NCBI RefSeq assembly: GCF_044759095.2 | Contig: NZ_JBIYSM020000021.1 | Span: 1 to 64,000, forward strand | DNA from: JBIYSM02 sp044759095 | GTDB lineage: Bacteria > Bacillota > Bacilli > Brevibacillales > Brevibacillaceae | DNA length: 64,000 nucleotides | Direction: 5' to 3' | Shown here: positions 16,027-23,138 of the stretch, in pieces | How positions within the stretch are numbered: the first letter of the stretch is position 1 | Layout: the number at the start of each line of letters is the position of its first letter | Translations under genes and position numbers: made by a program | Notes under the pieces: generated by a model | The model's input: the letters and a program-made list of their open reading frames with translations, nothing else | Told to the model about the DNA's origin: nothing | Database searches by the model: none

Positions 16027-16458
16027 TTATTCGCAGTATTTATCGTACGCGTCTGTGAGCAGCTTGGAAATGGTTTGCAAATCGTTGTTTTCAATCTGGT
16101 GGCGTTCGATCATGGTCATGATTTTGCCGTCCTTCATGATGGCGAACGAAGGGGAGGACGGCGCGTAGCCTTCAAAGTACTCGCGTGCCTTTGCCGTCGC
16201 TTCCTTGTCTTGTCCGGCAAAAACCGTATACAGGTGGTCAGGCTTTTTCGGGTGATTCAACGAATGGGCGACAGCCGGACGGGCCAGACCAGCGGCACAG
16301 CCGCACACGGAGTTGACGACAACCAGTGCCGTTCCTTTCAGGTTTGGCAGGGTCTGCTCGACTTCTTCCGCCGTGCGCAGTTCCTTAAATCCGATGCGGG
16401 TCAGTTCGTCGCGCATCGGTTGAATGACTTGGTTCATATATGCCTCGTAGGACATCAT
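16027..16458 (-). CDS. Bacilliredoxin (BrxA/BrxB, YphP/YqiW family)
   Basis: Bacilliredoxins remove bacillithiol from oxidised protein thiols. The frame of 143 residues from ATG 16458 carries the signature VNSVCGCAAGLARP, with CGC active-site cysteines at 52 and 54 instead of the thioredoxin CxxC. It also has the family-typical C-terminus, HQIENNDLQTISKLLTDAYDKYCE. Two adjacent ATG codons (16458/16455) follow GGAGAG; the frame is open ten codons further but without a ribosome binding site. Its presence implies that the organism makes bacillithiol. It is monocistronic. Confidence 0.93.
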   Translation of the reverse strand: MMSYEAYMNQVIQPMRDELTRIGFKELRTAEEVEQTLPNLKGTALVVVNSVCGCAAGLARPAVAHSLNHPKKPDHLYTVFAGQDKEATAKAREYFEGYAPSSPSFAIMKDGKIMTMIERHQIENNDLQTISKLLTDAYDKYCE

Positions 16459-16551
16459 GGGCACTCTCTCCTTTTTCCATATGCTCATCCTATTATACCC
16501 CTTCTGGGAGGAAAGGAGAATCGTTGGAGTGCAGTTTGGTATCGGAATCCG

Positions 16552-18201
16552 CTAGACTTCCATTAAAATCGTCAAAATCATCGGGTTGCGACCCGTTTTT
16601 TCATAGATAAACGGCTTGATGACTTCGTTAATCTGCGATTTCAGCTCGGTCCACTCCTTGATTTTCTTGTCCAGCGCCTCCTGCAGCTTCTGTTTGACGA
16701 TTACGGTGGCTTCCTGGATGAGGGACTCTGAACCGCGTACGTAGACAAAGCCGCGGCTGACGATGTCCGGACCGGTCAAAATCTTGAAGTTCTTCATGTC
16801 CACGCTGACTACGACCACCATCAGCCCGTCTTCGGCCAAATGCTTGCGGTCGCGCAGTACGATATTGCCGACGTCACCTACACCGCTGCCGTCAATCAGC
16901 ACAATGCCGGCAGGCACTTTGCTCAAGGTCGCTTTTTCCCGCGTACAATTCAGCACGTCGCCATTGTCCATGACGAAAATGTTTTTCTCCTCGATCCCCA
17001 CTTGTTGGGCGAGCTTCGAATGTGTTTTCAGCATCCGGTATTCGCCGTGGATCGGGATGAAATAACGCGGACGGATGAAGTTGAGCATCAGCTTCAATTC
17101 TTCCGCGCTGCCGTGTCCGGAGGCGTGAATGTCAAAGACGGAGCTTAGCACGACATTGGCTCCTGCGCGGTACAGCTTGTCAATCGTCCGGCTGACGTTG
17201 ACGGTGTTGCCGGGGATCGGCGAAGCGGAAATGATCACCGTGTCGTCCGGGTAGATCTGCACCGTGCGATGGGAACCGGATGCGATTCGGGTAAGGGCGG
17301 CCATCGGCTCTCCCTGGCTGCCCGTACAGATGATCAGGACCTGATTGTCTGCGTAGTTGTCGATGGTTTTCACGTCAATCAGCATTCCTTCGGGCATCTG
17401 GATGTACCCCAGCTCCTGACCGATCTGAAACACCTTTTCCATGCTTCGTCCGATCACGGCCACCTTGCGATTGCACTCCTGAGCGGCATCGATCACCTGC
17501 TGCAGGCGATGGACATTGGATGCGAACGTCGCCAGGATAATGCGGCCTTTCGCTTTCATCACCACATCTGCAATGCCTTCGCCTACAGTTCGTTCCGACA
17601 TGGTAAAACCGTAACGCTCACTGTTGGTACTGTCGGACAGGAGCGCCAGCACGTCGCCGTTTCCGATACGGGCGATTTTGCCGTATTCGGTCTGCTGGCC
17701 GACCGGCGTCATGTCAAACTTGAAGTCGCCGGTATGGACAACAGCGCCCTCCGGGGTTTGAATGACAATGCCGAAGGAGTCCGGAATGCTGTGATTGGTG
17801 CGGAAAAAGCTTGCCTTCATATGTTGGAAGGGAATCTCCGTATCTTCCGAAATCGGAATCAGCTTGACATCGTTCTGCATCCGATGTTCTTCCAGCTTTG
17901 CCTTGACCAGCCCAAGGGTAAGCCGGCCGCCGTAGATCGGCGTCTTGATCTGCTTCAGCACGTACGGAATGGCCCCGATGTGATCCTCGTGTCCGTGTGT
18001 CAAAAGCATCGCCTTGATTTTGTGCTGGTTGTCGATCAGGTACGAAACGTCGGGGATCACCAAATCAATGCCGAACATCTCATTTTCGGGAAATTTCACG
18101 CCGCAGTCGATGATAATAATCTCGTCCTCGTATTCGATGCAGTACATGTTTTTCCCAATTTCACCAAGGCCGCCCATTGCAAAAATCTTTACGTCACTCA
18201 A
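16552..18201 (-). CDS. rnj: Ribonuclease J
   Basis: This 549-residue metallo-beta-lactamase/beta-CASP nuclease has combined endonuclease and 5'-3' exonuclease activity in mRNA decay and rRNA maturation. The metal site HGHEDH (69-74), the HSIPDS and HTGDFKFD motifs, the SDSTNSE loop and the beta-CASP blocks (ASNVHRLQQV, GSQGEP, HASGHGSAEELKLM, PIHGEYRML) are complete, and the protein ends in the conserved PMILTILMEV. The intact HGHEDH site is like RNase J1 (RnjA) rather than J2. It starts at TTG 18201, seven bases after AGGAGG. Confidence 0.95.
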   Translation of the reverse strand: MSDVKIFAMGGLGEIGKNMYCIEYEDEIIIIDCGVKFPENEMFGIDLVIPDVSYLIDNQHKIKAMLLTHGHEDHIGAIPYVLKQIKTPIYGGRLTLGLVKAKLEEHRMQNDVKLIPISEDTEIPFQHMKASFFRTNHSIPDSFGIVIQTPEGAVVHTGDFKFDMTPVGQQTEYGKIARIGNGDVLALLSDSTNSERYGFTMSERTVGEGIADVVMKAKGRIILATFASNVHRLQQVIDAAQECNRKVAVIGRSMEKVFQIGQELGYIQMPEGMLIDVKTIDNYADNQVLIICTGSQGEPMAALTRIASGSHRTVQIYPDDTVIISASPIPGNTVNVSRTIDKLYRAGANVVLSSVFDIHASGHGSAEELKLMLNFIRPRYFIPIHGEYRMLKTHSKLAQQVGIEEKNIFVMDNGDVLNCTREKATLSKVPAGIVLIDGSGVGDVGNIVLRDRKHLAEDGLMVVVVSVDMKNFKILTGPDIVSRGFVYVRGSESLIQEATVIVKQKLQEALDKKIKEWTELKSQINEVIKPFIYEKTGRNPMILTILMEV

Positions 18202-18308
18202 TCCAATTCCTCCTAGATAGCTTTGACTGTAAACGCAACTGTTCTCAAATGATAGCCATATGGAATAAATCTACCCGAACAATCACTGTGTCTTCATTGT
18301 ATCACAAT

Positions 18309-18533
18309 GTGAAAAAAGAGTGCACACTACCGATACCGAAACCATTTTGGGAAAGGCAGGTGCAAATCGTCGATTATCTCCACGTCGGTCGGCAAAAGAA
18401 AACCGCCACCACGTCAGAGGAGACGTTCAAGCTCTTGCTCAAAGAGGGCAATCGCAGGTGGGCGGTGTTTGTCCGTATTGAATTTACAAACGAGTCCGAG
18501 CATGTGGTGGCTGTCCGGTTTGAGGAAGACTAG
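18309..18533 (+). CDS. Small protein resembling DUF3889 (YqzG-like), start uncertain
   Basis: About 74 residues show the pattern QIVDYLHVGRQ-x7-SEETFKLLLKEGNRRWAVFVRIEF-x10-VRFEE. This resembles the DUF3889 core (Asp-Tyr-x-Gly-Arg, then a beta-strand pair around FKVTL and VxVTF, ending in ISFEE). DUF3889 proteins of Bacillus are normally exported, but no signal peptide is visible here, and none of the possible starts (GTG 18309, TTG 18297, ATG 18252) has a clear ribosome binding site. The gene may have lost its 5' end. The stop codon overlaps that of the convergent sco gene within CTAG. Confidence 0.45.
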   Translation: MKKECTLPIPKPFWERQVQIVDYLHVGRQKKTATTSEETFKLLLKEGNRRWAVFVRIEFTNESEHVVAVRFEED

Positions 18534-19156
18534 TCAGCCAGCTGTTCGATGTCGGCTGCGATCTGTTCCAGGTTCATCTCCTCAGCCATGCCGTAAATCC
18601 GGCGCATGTTGCCGTCCGGGTCAAGCAGGAAGATTTTTGTCGTATGCATGTAGCTGCCGTCCGGCTGCTTGATTGCAGCGATACCGAAGTCTTTTGTCAC
18701 CTTTTGAACGGCCTCTTCGCTGCCTCTCAGGAAGTACCAGCCGCTCGGATCGGCATTGAACGTATTGGCGTATTTTTGGAGCACTTCCGGCGTGTCCCGC
18801 TCCGAATCGAACGAGACGGTGATGAATGCCGCCTTCTCACCAAACAGTCCTTTGGCCTTCAGCTGTTCCTGCAAATCAGCCATGTATCGGGTCGTGGCCG
18901 GACATACGTCAGGACAGTGGGTAAAGATAAAGGACACCAGGCGTACCTTGCCGTTGCTTTCAGACAGCTGAAAGGTTGATCCATTGATATTTTCCAGAGT
19001 AAAGTCACTCATTTTCTTCAAAACGGGGATCTGTGACTTTGCCCAGTACTGATAGCCAACCAACGCTGCGATTGCGACACCCAGCAGCGCCGCCAGCACG
19101 GTGAACCAGTGCCGCTGCCAGAATGTCGCTTGCGTATTGGATGTTCCTCCGCTCAT
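18530..19156 (-). CDS. SCO1/SenC family copper chaperone
   Basis: This membrane-anchored thioredoxin-fold protein delivers copper to the CuA site of cytochrome c oxidase or acts as a thiol reductase. The 208-residue frame from ATG 19156 (GGGGGAG ribosome binding site) has one transmembrane helix (about 18-38) followed by the SCO domain. The copper motif is FTHCPDVCP (CxxxC), and the distal histidine lies in SYMHTTKIFLLD. All ligands are present. It is the last gene of a run cydA-cydB-rhodanese-sco, so a Sco protein is co-expressed with a haem-only bd oxidase that itself needs no CuA. Confidence 0.9.
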   Translation of the reverse strand: MSGGTSNTQATFWQRHWFTVLAALLGVAIAALVGYQYWAKSQIPVLKKMSDFTLENINGSTFQLSESNGKVRLVSFIFTHCPDVCPATTRYMADLQEQLKAKGLFGEKAAFITVSFDSERDTPEVLQKYANTFNADPSGWYFLRGSEEAVQKVTKDFGIAAIKQPDGSYMHTTKIFLLDPDGNMRRIYGMAEEMNLEQIAADIEQLAD

Positions 19157-19169
19157 GCTTCTCCCCCTC

Positions 19170-19481
19170 TTACTTTTCCGTTTCCCCCGGCCAGGCCAGC
19201 ATGCCGCCGACCATGTTGGCCGCGTCAAAGCCCAGCTCCGTCACATACTGCGTCGCCATATGGCTGCGCGCACCGCTGCGGCACACCATGACGATCGGGG
19301 TATTCTTGTCCAGTTCATCGATCCGATGAGGCAAAAAGCCGAGCGGGATGAGCTTCGCCTGCGCGATGTGTCCGGCGTTCCACTCGTCCACTTCCCGTAC
19401 GTCGATGATCTGCAGCTTTTCCCCTTTTTCGATTTTTTCCATTAATTCTGCCGGGGTAATTTCCTTCACATTCCCTTCCAC
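19170..19481 (-). CDS. Single-domain rhodanese-like protein
   Basis: This small sulfurtransferase-type protein has active-site loop CRSGARS and the usual LIDVRE(V)-like motif IIDVREVDEWNAGHI. The catalytic Cys is intact, so persulfide transfer is plausible. I choose GTG 19481 as start (103 residues), because AGGAGG lies eight bases before it. An upstream ATG (19529/19532) has no ribosome binding site and would add about 17 residues. It sits between cydB and sco in what looks like one operon. Confidence 0.85.
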   Translation of the reverse strand: MEGNVKEITPAELMEKIEKGEKLQIIDVREVDEWNAGHIAQAKLIPLGFLPHRIDELDKNTPIVMVCRSGARSHMATQYVTELGFDAANMVGGMLAWPGETEK

Positions 19482-19547
19482 ATCCAACGCCTCCTGTACT
19501 TGATATGCCGAATTTCTGCCGTCACTCATCATACCACAGGCAGAAGG

Positions 19548-20576
19548 CTATTTGCTAATGGGCGAGTGTTTCCCCTGCACGTATTTGGCGTCGAACAGGA
19601 ACAGCCGCAGCAGCAGGATGAGCGACGGAACCAGCAGGAACAGTCCGGCGATCAACCCGATCACCAAGGCGAGTCCCATTGCCGGGCTGGTAATGCTGCC
19701 TGTAATCGTGATGTACGGGTACAAAAGATACGGCAGATGGGAGACGCCATACCCGAAGAATGCAAAGGCAAACTGCAGCATCACCAGTACAAACGCCCAG
19801 CCGTACCAGCGCTTTTTCAACTGCAGGGCGAGGGCTCCAAGGAAGCAGGCAAACGACAGCAAAAACAGCCAGCTCACATCCAGCATGCGGGAAAAATGCT
19901 CGGGATTGTGACGGTAGATCGAGACGAAGACGAGAAAGCTGGCAAAGATCGTCGGCAGGCTCCAGCCCACGGCATAAGACCGCAGCAGCCTGGTGGCGGC
20001 AGCATCTCTGGCCCGGTCCGCGTAGAACGTGAGGAAGCTCGCACTGATAAACAGGACGCTGACCAGCGCCAAAAATACCACGGTCCACGAATACGGGCTG
20101 GTCAACAGGCGGTCCGTCAGCAGGATGATCCGGTCTCCCTGCTGTTCAATAAAGCCGCCTTCCGACAGGGTCAGAACTATAGCCAGCGAAGCCGGAATAA
20201 ACAGCCCGGTCACACCGTACACGAACAGGTAGGCCATGCTGTCACGCGCGCCGTAGTGGGCGAAGGCGTAAAACGAGCCGCGCAGTGACTGCAGAACGAG
20301 GAAGATGCTCCCCGGCACCAGCAGCGCCGTCCCGTAGTAGTAGGCGGTGTCAGGGAAAAACCCGACCAGGCCGACGATGAAGAAAATCAGAAAGACGTTG
20401 GTCACCTCCCACACGGGCGACAGATATCGCTCGATGATGGAGTTGACGATGTGGTCCTGTCTCGTCAATTTGCTGTAAAAGGAGAAAAATCCGGCGCCGA
20501 AGTCAATCGCCGCGACGATGATATACCCGTACAAAAAGATCCACAGCACCGTTATGGCAATCATTTCAAGCGGCAT
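19548..20576 (-). CDS. cydB: Cytochrome bd quinol oxidase subunit II
   Basis: CydB (342 residues, about eight or nine transmembrane helices) pairs with CydA in a quinol oxidase that reduces oxygen with high affinity without pumping protons. The N-terminus (IAITVLWIFLYGYIIVAAIDFGAGFFSFY) and the PVWEVTNVFLIFFIVGLVGFFP segment are typical of the Bacillus/Geobacillus cyanide-insensitive type. It starts 24 bases after cydA with a GGAGGGAG site. Confidence 0.9.
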   Translation of the reverse strand: MPLEMIAITVLWIFLYGYIIVAAIDFGAGFFSFYSKLTRQDHIVNSIIERYLSPVWEVTNVFLIFFIVGLVGFFPDTAYYYGTALLVPGSIFLVLQSLRGSFYAFAHYGARDSMAYLFVYGVTGLFIPASLAIVLTLSEGGFIEQQGDRIILLTDRLLTSPYSWTVVFLALVSVLFISASFLTFYADRARDAAATRLLRSYAVGWSLPTIFASFLVFVSIYRHNPEHFSRMLDVSWLFLLSFACFLGALALQLKKRWYGWAFVLVMLQFAFAFFGYGVSHLPYLLYPYITITGSITSPAMGLALVIGLIAGLFLLVPSLILLLRLFLFDAKYVQGKHSPISK

Positions 20577-20600
20577 GAACGCTCCCTCCTTCCTCCTGGT

Positions 20601-21914
20601 TTACTGGAGTTCTGCCTGAACCGGCTTGTCTTTGAACATGCGTCTGAGCACAGCCGTCGAAACGACGGCAAGGAACGCGTACAACAGACTGAACAGAACC
20701 AGCATCTCGCCGACGTTGTCCGCTGTAGTTGCGGCGTGCTGCGTCTTCATGTAGCCAACGAGGATCCACGGTTGTCTGCCGACCTCGGAGAACACCCAAC
20801 CGAGCTCAATCGCGAGGAAGGAAAGCGGCGCCCCCCAGATGATGGCGCGGAGCAGCATGCGCGGCGTTTGCCCTTTTTTCCGCTTGCGCCACGCGAAGAA
20901 GAAAATCGGCACGATGAGCATGTACATCCCGATTACCACCATGCCGTCAAACAGATAGTGAATGAAAAGCGGCGGCCAGTACTCTTTCGGGATTTGGTCG
21001 AGGCCTTTCACGACGCTGTTCGGCGAACCGTCCGCGAGTATGCTCAAGGCATACGGCAGTTTCAGGCTGTACTTCACCTCGAGTGTATCCTTGTCAAGCA
21101 CTCCCCCCAGCACCAGCTCGGCCTGCGGCTTCGTTTCAAAGTGCCACTCCGCAGCCGCCAGCTTGGCCGGTTGATACTCCGCCAGATACTTGCCCGCAAT
21201 GTCTCCCCACAATGCGGTTCCAAATGAGAATAGGAGAGCCATGACCATAGTGAACGACAACGCCTTGCGGTAATACTCGTGGGCGTTGCCCTTGAGCAGT
21301 TTGTAGGCAGCAAGCGCGGCCAGCACGTAAGCTGAGGTGGCGTACGAGGACAAGATCATGTGCCCTGTCTTGGACGGCGTTGCCGGGTTGAACATCGCCA
21401 CGAGCGGCTGAATATCTACGATGGCCCCATTCACAAGCGAGAACCCCTGCGGCGCGTTCATGAAAGCGTTCACCGTCATGATGAAAAAAGCGGAAGCCGT
21501 CGAACCGATCACCACCGGAATGGAGAACAGCCAGTGAATGTACGGGTTCTTGAAGCGGTCCCAGGTGTACAGGTACATGCCTAAGAAAATCGCTTCAAAG
21601 AAGAAGGCAAACGTCTCCAGAAACAGCGGCAGCGCGATTGCTTCTCCGGCGATCTTCATAAAGCTCGGCCACAGCAGGCTCAACTGCAGTCCGATACACG
21701 TACCGGTAACAACACCAACGGCAACCGTGACGGTGAAGCCTTTTACCCAGCGTTTTGCCATCAGCGTGTACATCGGGTCCTTCTTACGGATGCCAAGCCA
21801 CTCAGCAACGGAAATCAACACCGGGATTCCTACTCCCATGGCGGCGAAAATGATATGAAACCCCAATGTCAACGAGGTGAGCATACGAGCCAGCATGACG
21901 TTATCCAGTTCCAT
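20601..21914 (-). CDS. cydA: Cytochrome bd quinol oxidase subunit I
   Basis: The 437-residue subunit carries haems b558, b595 and d. His in LTLGFHIIFAAMG near the N-terminus, the ETFAFFFEAIFLGMYLYTWDRF helix with haem-ligand Glu residues, and the GRQPWILVGYMKT motif near the C-terminus are conserved. The protein is shorter than the roughly 520-residue enterobacterial form, because the quinol-binding Q-loop is short, as in the Firmicute and CioA types. It heads the cydA-cydB operon. A TGTGA-N6-TCACA element sits about 40 bases upstream. cydCD, needed for assembly in Bacillus, are not in the window. Confidence 0.92.
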   Translation of the reverse strand: MELDNVMLARMLTSLTLGFHIIFAAMGVGIPVLISVAEWLGIRKKDPMYTLMAKRWVKGFTVTVAVGVVTGTCIGLQLSLLWPSFMKIAGEAIALPLFLETFAFFFEAIFLGMYLYTWDRFKNPYIHWLFSIPVVIGSTASAFFIMTVNAFMNAPQGFSLVNGAIVDIQPLVAMFNPATPSKTGHMILSSYATSAYVLAALAAYKLLKGNAHEYYRKALSFTMVMALLFSFGTALWGDIAGKYLAEYQPAKLAAAEWHFETKPQAELVLGGVLDKDTLEVKYSLKLPYALSILADGSPNSVVKGLDQIPKEYWPPLFIHYLFDGMVVIGMYMLIVPIFFFAWRKRKKGQTPRMLLRAIIWGAPLSFLAIELGWVFSEVGRQPWILVGYMKTQHAATTADNVGEMLVLFSLLYAFLAVVSTAVLRRMFKDKPVQAELQ

Positions 21915-21953
21915 GGTTCTCCCCTCCGATTACAATATTTTCACAGTGTTTAT

Positions 21954-21972
21954 ATGTGAATTTTATCACAAT
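21954..21972 (-). promoter_or_regulatory. Rex- or Fnr-like operator upstream of cydA
   Basis: TGTGA-ATTTTA-TCACA is a perfect 5-6-5 palindrome within ATGTGAATTTTATCACAA. It fits both the Rex consensus (TTGTGAAnnnnTTCACAA) and the Bacillus Fnr consensus (TGTGA-N6-TCACA). Either would link bd oxidase to redox state or low oxygen. Confidence 0.65.
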
Positions 21973-22095
21973 CATGTGGGGAGGATGGCCCGATTCGGGT
22001 GAAGGTTGTGAACAAGCGAAGGCAAAATCGTTACAGAAATAAGACGGGCTGGCATATCGATCAATACCATGGTAAAATGGAAATATCTGCATACA

Positions 22096-22224
22096 ACAAA
22101 AAGACCGCAGGTGCTGCTACACCCACGGTCTGCACAATAGACGTTCCCCACAAGGGGGCGGCTCATTTTTACCAGCGAAGTGACCTCTAAGCTGTCAGGC
22201 TCAAGGGAGGTCACTTCCTTTTTT
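22096..22224 (+). ncRNA. Structured RNA region overlapping a convergent toxin-like ORF (putative antitoxin RNA)
   Basis: Three hairpins follow one another: AGACCG/CGGTCT (22102-22131) with inner GGTG/CACC, a CCCC/GGGG hairpin near 22145-22158, and a perfect 10-bp stem AAGTGACCTC/GAGGTCACTT (22178-22216) ending in T6 on the plus strand. On the minus strand the first hairpin is followed by TTTTTGTT. Each strand therefore has its own terminator and the two RNAs would overlap by about 120 bases, the layout of Bacillus type I toxin-antitoxin pairs such as BsrG/SR4. The promoter was not located; GCATA and GGTAAAAT near 22051-22080 are only suggestive. Confidence 0.45.
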
Positions 22225-22297
22225 GGAACGAAAGCATCGCGACGACCAGCATCCCAAATGAAATCATCAGGGAAATGGCTTCGTACCACTTTTTTAC
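22211..22297 (-). pseudogene. Hol_Tox-like type I toxin remnant without a start codon
   Basis: The minus strand encodes WYEAISLMISFGMLVV followed by AMLSFQKRK and a stop. The YEAxSLMIxFGxLVxALLS pattern with a basic tail is that of small putative holin-like toxins (Hol_Tox), hydrophobic peptides of about 30 residues. The frame is closed by TGA upstream and contains no ATG, GTG or TTG before the middle of the hydrophobic segment, so the gene seems to have lost its start, perhaps when the GNAT gene end (which overlaps it by four bases) came to lie there. Confidence 0.5.
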
Positions 22298-22857
22298 TGT
22301 TCGGTCACTTCAGCTTTGCCCGCCAGGTATCGCAGAAAATCTTCCCGCTTGAAAGCGTGAAGAACGCACGGCTGCTTTACCCGGTTTTCCAGGTGTTCGT
22401 GCTCTTCTGGATATTCTCCCTCCACGTTTAAGCTCACGTAAGGCAGTTTTTCCTGTGCTTTTTGCGAGCGAATGTTGGATTGTTTCGCCCCGGCGAAAAC
22501 GACGTCCAGTTCCAGGTCGAGGAACGCAATGCGGAGAATGGCTTCCTTGGCCTGTTGGTTGTAGCCTTTTCCCCAGTAGTCCTTGCCCAGCCAGCTCCCG
22601 ATATGACAGCGCCGCTTCTCCCTGTCGATGAACATCAGCGTCGTGATGCCGATGAGTTCATCGTTCTCGTTGAAAACCACCCGACTGATGGACTTGCCCT
22701 CCTGTTCTTCTTCCGAAATGAAGCGAATATAGTGTTTGGTATCTTCTACAGATTGGTCGTTTACGCCCAACTGCTCCTTGACGGCCGGATCCGTTACCAG
22801 TGTATAGATTCTTTCTGCATAGGCCAGATCATGCGGCTGCAATTTGACTGAAATCAC
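22294..22857 (-). CDS. GNAT family N-acetyltransferase (RimJ/RimL-like)
   Basis: This 187-residue acetyltransferase uses acetyl-CoA. The Acetyltransf_3-type fold is suggested by ITTLMFIDREKRRCHIGSWLGKDYWGKGYNQQAKEA, where the WGKGYN segment is the pyrophosphate-binding loop (Q/RxxGxG/A equivalent). FAGAKQSNIRSQKAQEKL is the usual NxxSxxxxEK stretch before the last strands. Ribosomal-protein or small-molecule acetylation are both possible. It begins at GTG 22857 after GGGGGAA and is divergent from the metY riboswitch. Confidence 0.85.
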   Translation of the reverse strand: MISVKLQPHDLAYAERIYTLVTDPAVKEQLGVNDQSVEDTKHYIRFISEEEQEGKSISRVVFNENDELIGITTLMFIDREKRRCHIGSWLGKDYWGKGYNQQAKEAILRIAFLDLELDVVFAGAKQSNIRSQKAQEKLPYVSLNVEGEYPEEHEHLENRVKQPCVLHAFKREDFLRYLAGKAEVTEQ

Positions 22858-22890
22858 TGCAATTCCCCCTGCTTTACTTGGAAATTCATA

Positions 22891-22919
22891 TTGACCGGAT
22901 CAGGTGTTTTTCCTATAAT
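22891..22919 (+). promoter_or_regulatory. Sigma-A promoter of the metY riboswitch transcript
   Basis: TTGACC (22891-22896) and a perfect TATAAT (22914-22919) are spaced by exactly 17 bases. The S-box starts about 30 bases after the predicted start site. Confidence 0.9.
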
Positions 22920-22949
22920 AACAAATAATCGCAATTTTCATAGTGTTTT

Positions 22950-23118
22950 TGTTCATCAAGAGTGGTGGAGGGACTGGCCCGACGAAGCCCGGCAACCGGC
23001 ATGACTTCATGCAAGGTGCTAAATCCTGCAGAATCCCAATGATTCTGAGAGATGAAATCATGCGAACCGCTTTGTGTACGCAGCCTTCTTCTACTCAGAA
23101 GAAGGCTTTTCATTTTTT
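22950..23118 (+). ncRNA. SAM-I (S-box) riboswitch with terminator, controlling metY
   Basis: ATCAAGAGTGGTGGAGGGAC, GGCCCGACGAAGCCCGGCAA and the closing GAGAGATGA are classic S-box elements. The terminator stem AGCCTTCTTC with GAAGAAGGCT and a T tract occupies 23082-23118. High SAM should stop transcription before metY. Confidence 0.96.
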
Positions 23119-23138
23119 ATCAAGAGAGGGAGATGTAC

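Noticed and set aside
22096..22224. Reading the three-hairpin RNA as a sporulation small RNA of the CsfG/ylbH-leader kind
   Set aside because: A GCATA/GGTAAAAT pair upstream looks a little like a sigma-F/sigma-G promoter, but the overlap with a toxin-like frame on the other strand explains the structure better; I could not verify the small RNA family from sequence alone.
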